Source: Bacteroidales bacterium UBA1800 (GTDB lineage Bacteria; Bacteroidota; Bacteroidia; Bacteroidales; VadinHA17). Taken from it: a stretch of 7,956 nt of DNA. The DNA lies in NCBI GenBank assembly GCA_002319915.1, contig DCFQ01000086.1, forward strand, positions 1 to 7,956. Direction: 5' to 3'. Below the pieces are notes generated by a model, which worked only from the letters and a program-made list of their open reading frames with translations, had not been told where the DNA came from and did no database searches. Numbering within the stretch: position 1 is the stretch's first letter; each line of letters begins with the position of its first letter. The position numbers were made by a program, and so were the translations under genes. This document shows, piece after piece, positions 5,654 through 7,956 of this stretch.

Positions 5654-7486
5654 ATGCTTAAAAATCATCCCAAAGGGCTTCTTGTGGCATTCTTCTCCAA
5701 CATGGGTGAAAGATTCGGGTTTTACACAATGATGGCAATCCTGGTTCTTTTTCTCCAGGCCAAGTTCGGATTGTCGGCTGAAAAGGCCGGAGACATTTAC
5801 AGCTGGTTCTATTTCAGCATTTATGCCCTTGCCCTCCTGGGAGGTATCATTGCAGACGCCACTAAGAAATACAAGCTCGTTATCTTTTCAGGCATACTTA
5901 TAATGTTTGCAGGATACATTATAATGGCTTTGCCCGGAATGTCACTAAAGATCACTATTGCCGGGCTGATGACTATTGCTCTCGGCAACGGGCTGTTCAA
6001 GGGAAACCTGCAGGCTGTCGTCGGACAGATGTACGACGACCCCAAATACTCAAAGCTCAGGGACACTGCCTTCATGATCTTTTACATGGGAATAAATGTC
6101 GGTGCTTTCTTTGCGCCGTTTGCAGCAAACGCAATGCGGAACTGGTGGCTAAAAACCAACGGATTCGCGCATGATGCAAGCGTCCCGTCGCTTTGTCACC
6201 AGCTCATTGACGGGAAACTCACCGACACCGCTGTCTTTCAGCAGCTTGCTGACAAGGTAAATCTTGCCGGCAGCGTTACTGATCTTTCAGCATTTGCCCA
6301 TAAATACCTTGACGTTTTCTCGAGAGGATATAATTATGCGTTCGGAATCGCAGCCGGAGCCATGGTAATTTCGCTGCTGGTTTATATCATTTTCAACCGT
6401 ATGCTGCCGGACAAGGAAGTCAAAACCTCCGCTGCACACGCTGAGAAGGTTGATTTCAAGCCACTTGCAGTGGCAGCCGCAATCGCAGCAATCGGAATCG
6501 TTGGATTTGCCCTGCATTATATCAAGAAAGTCGGCTGGTCATCCGGATTTGCCTTCGGCCTTTTTGCCGGATTTATAACATGGATCACAATAAGTTCAAG
6601 GAAAGAGGAAAGGTCGAGGATAATAGCCCTTCTCCTGGTTTTCTTCGTTGTTATCTTTTTCTGGATGTCGTTCCATCAGAACGGCCTGACCCTTACACTC
6701 TTTGCCAAAGATTATACTGCAAAGCAGGTCGGACCATTTACAAATACTTTCTTCACCCTTCCATCAATGCTTTCATTTATTAGTGCTATTGCCGGAGTCG
6801 TTATACTTTTCTACAGGAATATCAGGAGAAATGCAAGAATAGCCGGAGGCGTACTTCTTGTCGTGGCATTATGGTTCCTTGCATTCTTTGTATATGGGTT
6901 CGATCCTGCAGGTTTGCTGGGCAGGATACTGAAACCTTTCGGATCTGCCAACTCGATTGCACCCGAGGTGTTCCAGTCATTCAATCCCCTTTTCATCGTT
7001 TCACTTTCATTCCCTGTAATGGCAGCATTCGCATGGTTGAACCGAAAGGGAATTGAGCCCTCGACTCCAAAGAAGATCGGCATCGGGATGATAATCGCGG
7101 CTTTTGGGTTTCTTATCGTGCTGGCAGCATCCATCGGTAAGGCATCGCCCGAGTCACTTAAAGGTGTCCCGCTGCCTGACCCCGACAGAGTCTCCCCATA
7201 CTGGCTTATAAGCTCTTATCTTGTACTCACCGTCGCAGAATTGTTCCTTAGTCCGATGGGCCTTTCATTCGTTTCAAAGGTGGCACCTACAAGATTCCAG
7301 GGGCTTATGCAGGGAGGATGGCTTCTTGCAACCGCAGTCGGCAACAAGCTTCTTTTTATCGGAACGCTTCTCTGGGATAAGGTTGCTCTGAGTACCTTGT
7401 GGCTGGTCTTCATAGTCTGCTGCTTCCTGTCTGCAACTTTCATATTTTCAATACTTAAGCGTCTGGAAAAAGCCTCTTCCACCTAG
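5654..7486 (+). CDS. POT/PTR2-family peptide transporter, enlarged form
   Basis: This 610-residue inner-membrane protein belongs to the proton-dependent oligopeptide transporter family, which imports di- and tripeptides. Family marks: MGERFGFYT (17-25, TM1), GNGLFKGN (111-118, TM4), FYMGINVGAFFAP (143-155, TM5), FFWMSFHQNGLTLTLFA (335-351, TM7), FQSFNPLFI (440-448, TM8), and AELFLSPMGLSFVSKVAP (528-545, TM10) with the conserved E529. The bacterial helices HA and HB lie near 268-314. Three points are odd. The ExxER motif reads N16-x-x-E19-R20, so the first glutamate is missing. The TM5-TM6 periplasmic loop is about 65 residues (161-225) where relatives have far fewer. Between TM7 and TM8 about 85 residues carry two extra hydrophobic segments (about 362-387 and 394-415), giving 16 predicted helices rather than 14. 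These insertions explain the length above the usual 450-520. The reading frame is intact. Substrate and proton coupling are inferred from family only. Confidence 0.93.
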   Translation: MLKNHPKGLLVAFFSNMGERFGFYTMMAILVLFLQAKFGLSAEKAGDIYSWFYFSIYALALLGGIIADATKKYKLVIFSGILIMFAGYIIMALPGMSLKITIAGLMTIALGNGLFKGNLQAVVGQMYDDPKYSKLRDTAFMIFYMGINVGAFFAPFAANAMRNWWLKTNGFAHDASVPSLCHQLIDGKLTDTAVFQQLADKVNLAGSVTDLSAFAHKYLDVFSRGYNYAFGIAAGAMVISLLVYIIFNRMLPDKEVKTSAAHAEKVDFKPLAVAAAIAAIGIVGFALHYIKKVGWSSGFAFGLFAGFITWITISSRKEERSRIIALLLVFFVVIFFWMSFHQNGLTLTLFAKDYTAKQVGPFTNTFFTLPSMLSFISAIAGVVILFYRNIRRNARIAGGVLLVVALWFLAFFVYGFDPAGLLGRILKPFGSANSIAPEVFQSFNPLFIVSLSFPVMAAFAWLNRKGIEPSTPKKIGIGMIIAAFGFLIVLAASIGKASPESLKGVPLPDPDRVSPYWLISSYLVLTVAELFLSPMGLSFVSKVAPTRFQGLMQGGWLLATAVGNKLLFIGTLLWDKVALSTLWLVFIVCCFLSATFIFSILKRLEKASST

Positions 7487-7532
7487 GCCTGAACAGCCTG
7501 TTACATACAACACCTCATACCGGCAAAGTTTA

Positions 7533-7558
7533 TTAAGCAATATGCATTAATTGCTTAG
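7533..7558 (+). terminator. Possible weak terminator after the peptide transporter
   Basis: TAAGCAAT (7534-7541) and ATTGCTTA (7550-7557) form an 8-bp perfect stem with an 8-nt loop, extendable by a G-U pair, followed by TTTTCG. It starts 47 bp after the transporter stop and ends before the aspartate kinase promoter, where a terminator would be expected. The stem is AT-rich, so it would be weak, and it might instead be a protein-binding site. Confidence 0.35.
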
Positions 7559-7602
7559 TTTTCGTAATTATTGGAGGCATTTTGTCAATATTTTATGAAC
7601 TA

Positions 7603-7636
7603 ATTGCTGCTATTCCTGCGTTTATTATTAAGTTTG
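7603..7636 (+). promoter_or_regulatory. Promoter of the aspartate kinase gene
   Basis: ATTG (7603-7606) and TAAGTTTG (7629-7636) fit the Bacteroidota -33 and -7 boxes, with 22 nt between them, inside the usual 17-23 range. The -7 box is an exact match to TAnnTTTG. Transcription would start near 7643, leaving a leader of about 78 nt. This is the best promoter match in the window and indicates that the kinase is transcribed separately from the transporter. Confidence 0.55.
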
Positions 7637-7651
7637 GCGTTTTCATAAAAT

Positions 7652-7706
7652 ATCATGATCATGGCCCGGGATGATGATTAAGTTCTCCGGACAGTATCAT
7701 ACCGGA
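7652..7706 (+). promoter_or_regulatory. Two hairpins in the aspartate kinase leader
   Basis: The first hairpin pairs ATCAT (7658-7662) with ATGAT (7671-7675) around GGCCCGGG, and its 5' arm overlaps the 10-bp palindrome CATGATCATG (7654-7663). The second pairs TCCGG (7686-7690) with CCGGA (7702-7706), with GTAT-C-ATAC between. The second ends 14 nt before the ATG. Neither is followed by a U tract, so neither is a standard terminator; they might affect translation start. A nine-codon frame, ATG 7655 to TAA 7681 (MIMARDDD), overlaps the first hairpin. The arrangement recalls an attenuator leader, but the evidence is thin. Confidence 0.25.
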
Positions 7707-7720
7707 TTAAATTCGTTTGC

Positions 7721-7956
7721 ATGAAAGTACTCAAGTTTGGCGGCTCATCTGTCGGGAATTCCGAAAGGATCAGGAATGTCGCGAAGATAATCGGAGTCGA
7801 AACTTTGCCATGTATCGTCGTTGTCTCGGCATTCCAGGGGGTGACCGATTCCCTGAAGAAGACAAGTGAGCTTGCTGCGAGGCATGATGACCAATACAAA
7901 AGCATGCTGAACGATCTGGTCGCAAAGCATAAAGGCATCGCTTCCGATCTGATCAG
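7721..7956 (+). CDS. thrA: Aspartate kinase, probably ThrA (5' part, cut by window)
   Basis: The first 78 codons are present and the gene continues past the window end. The protein opens with MKVLKFGGSSVGNSERI, carrying the KFGGSS phosphate-binding motif of the aspartokinase family (K5-S10), followed by VVVSAFQGVTDSLKKTSELA (33-52), the second conserved strand and nucleotide-site region. Aspartate kinase phosphorylates L-aspartate with ATP, the first step towards threonine, methionine, lysine and isoleucine. The VVVSAxxGVTDxLxKTS pattern and the following charged helix resemble the bifunctional aspartate kinase-homoserine dehydrogenase of Bacteroidota, hence the symbol, but the part that would prove the fusion lies outside the window, so a monofunctional LysC or another fusion cannot be excluded. 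The ATG at 7721 is the only sensible start because it leads straight into the first conserved strand. There is no obvious Shine-Dalgarno sequence. Confidence 0.88.
   Translation, partial: MKVLKFGGSSVGNSERIRNVAKIIGVETLPCIVVVSAFQGVTDSLKKTSELAARHDDQYKSMLNDLVAKHKGIASDLI

Noticed and set aside
7678..7938. Minus-strand open frames of 61 and 86 codons
   Set aside because: They are antisense to the aspartate kinase start, which has unmistakable family motifs.
1..7956. A new defence, mobile or secretion system
   Set aside because: All seven genes fall into housekeeping or transport families with independent promoters or simple pairings; no nuclease, toxin, integrase, reverse transcriptase or phage gene is present.

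Overview
The window looks like chromosomal DNA of a Bacteroidota bacterium, most likely of the order Bacteroidales. Three things point there: a DUF4831-type lipoprotein (a family I know only from Bacteroidales), promoters of the TAnnTTTG type in front of several genes, and weak or absent Shine-Dalgarno sequences. There are seven genes, no tRNA or rRNA, no insertion sequence, no CRISPR array and no phage genes. It reads as ordinary housekeeping and transport DNA rather than an accessory island.

Left part (1-1918, minus strand): a small cupin protein (77-409) and, upstream of it in the same direction, an MFS permease resembling the MFSD1 family (542-1918). Between them lies a 104-bp imperfect palindrome built from CGCAAAG heptamers (422-525), probably an interspersed repeat. 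A GC-rich hairpin just past the cupin stop (40-69) may be a terminator.

Middle (1919-5399): a 223-bp divergent control region separates the permease from a secreted thioredoxin-like protein (2142-2684, plus). Converging on that gene is a minus-strand pair: nnr, the bifunctional NAD(P)HX epimerase/dehydratase (3852-5399), followed after 36 bp by the DUF4831 lipoprotein (2706-3815). Their spacing suggests one transcript.

Right part (5400-7956, plus): a second divergent control region, a POT/PTR2-family peptide transporter (5654-7486), and after a 234-bp gap the first 78 codons of an aspartate kinase, probably the bifunctional ThrA, cut by the window end. The kinase has the best promoter in the window and a leader with two hairpins.

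The genes do not form an obvious single pathway. The nearest to a theme is amino-acid supply: a POT peptide transporter, an MFSD1-like permease whose animal relative carries dipeptides, and the first enzyme of the aspartate family pathway. The most notable item is the POT transporter: it lacks the first glutamate of the ExxERF proton-coupling motif and carries two extra hydrophobic segments between TM7 and TM8 plus a long TM5-TM6 loop. I see no convincing new multi-gene system.
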